64,000 bases of DNA from Cognatundibacterium jejuense (GTDB taxonomy: Bacteria > Pseudomonadota > Gammaproteobacteria > Burkholderiales > Burkholderiaceae_D): contig NZ_JACOFV010000012.1 in NCBI RefSeq assembly GCF_014284255.1, positions 100,400 through 164,399 on the forward strand, given 5' to 3'. Positions within the stretch are counted from its first letter, which is position 1. Each line of letters starts with the position of its first letter. This document shows positions 63,952 through 64,000 of this stretch, piece by piece. Both the position numbers and the translations under genes were made by a program. The notes beneath the pieces are model-generated. The model was given only the letters and a program-made list of their open reading frames with translations, did no database searches and had not been told where the DNA came from.

Positions 63952-64000
63952 ATGAACTTTGCTACCGCCATCGACGATTACACCAAAGAACAACTGATTC
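63952..64000 (+). CDS. tnpC: IS66 transposase TnpC (partial, N-terminus only)
   Basis: The first 16 codons (MNFATAIDDYTKEQLI) of the gene after tnpB, 75 bp downstream. Position and order identify it as the IS66 DDE transposase; the catalytic part is outside the window. Confidence 0.75.
   Translation, partial: MNFATAIDDYTKEQLI

Larger units (their letters stand above)
63131..64000 (+). mobile_element. IS66-family insertion sequence (partial, right end outside window)
   Basis: The left end begins GTAAGCG at 63131, the typical IS66 terminal sequence, followed by tnpA, tnpB and the start of tnpC in the canonical order. The right end and the expected 8-bp target duplication cannot be checked inside the window. 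Confidence 0.88.

Overview
The window looks like a chromosomal segment of a betaproteobacterium, most likely Burkholderiales and plausibly Oxalobacteraceae (Undibacterium/Herminiimonas-like). This rests on the hemA-prfA-prmC order, a minCDE cluster, a RegB/RegA pair beside a cyo quinol oxidase operon, and moderate GC with TonB receptors. The genus is an inference from gene content only.

Layout. 1-8.3 kb: the end of an MHS-type transporter, then cyoABCD, a SURF1 assembly factor and a RegB/RegA-like redox two-component system. 8.3-13 kb: a 41-codon lysine-rich gene, then on the minus strand hemA, prfA, dsbB, prmC and a GNAT acetyltransferase. 13-17.9 kb: an OmpR-type regulator, a secreted LysM-FecR protein and a CHASE2 histidine kinase in one minus-strand unit. 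18.2-20.1 kb: minC, minD, minE. 20.3-26.8 kb: an organosulfur locus with a flavin monooxygenase, a MetQIN-type importer, a DszC/SfnC-like oxidoreductase and a divergent metY. 27.2-33.4 kb: an acyl-CoA synthetase, a GH18-like lipoprotein, a DHA2 exporter and uppP. 34-39.7 kb: a TonB receptor convergent with a NitT/TauT-type ABC ATPase and fused permease. 40-44.5 kb: an ECF sigma factor, a His-rich membrane protein, a ferredoxin, an MFS protein, an Nramp transporter and a lipoprotein. 44.6-47.7 kb: a LytTR/LytS pair, DoxX and a DCC protein. 47.9-55.7 kb: a second TonB receptor, a divergent control region, a DUF2233 phosphodiester glycosidase, a secreted protein and a lipoprotein phosphodiesterase. 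56-61.6 kb: an M48 protease, a DMT exporter, a GntR regulator, an MFS importer and a Tat-exported amidohydrolase. 62.3-64 kb: the 3' half of a tRNA-Phe gene with its terminator, then AT-rich DNA and an IS66 element. This reads as the distal end of a genomic island whose other end lies beyond the window.

The most unusual signal is in the 1.2-kb gap at 50.5-51.7 kb. Two divergent transcripts, one toward the TonB receptor and one toward a 64-codon ORF and the DUF2233 gene, start from promoters of the same design (TTGACA/T, 18-bp spacer, TAGAAT/TAAAAT). Each begins with a related leader of roughly 150 nt. The leaders share a 22-nt block with one mismatch, a second block (AAGCTC...GTAG.C.TCTCT.CTGCAGC) and two hairpins whose inner stems differ while pairing is kept. 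I recognise no known riboswitch class. It is the best candidate here for an undescribed regulatory RNA.
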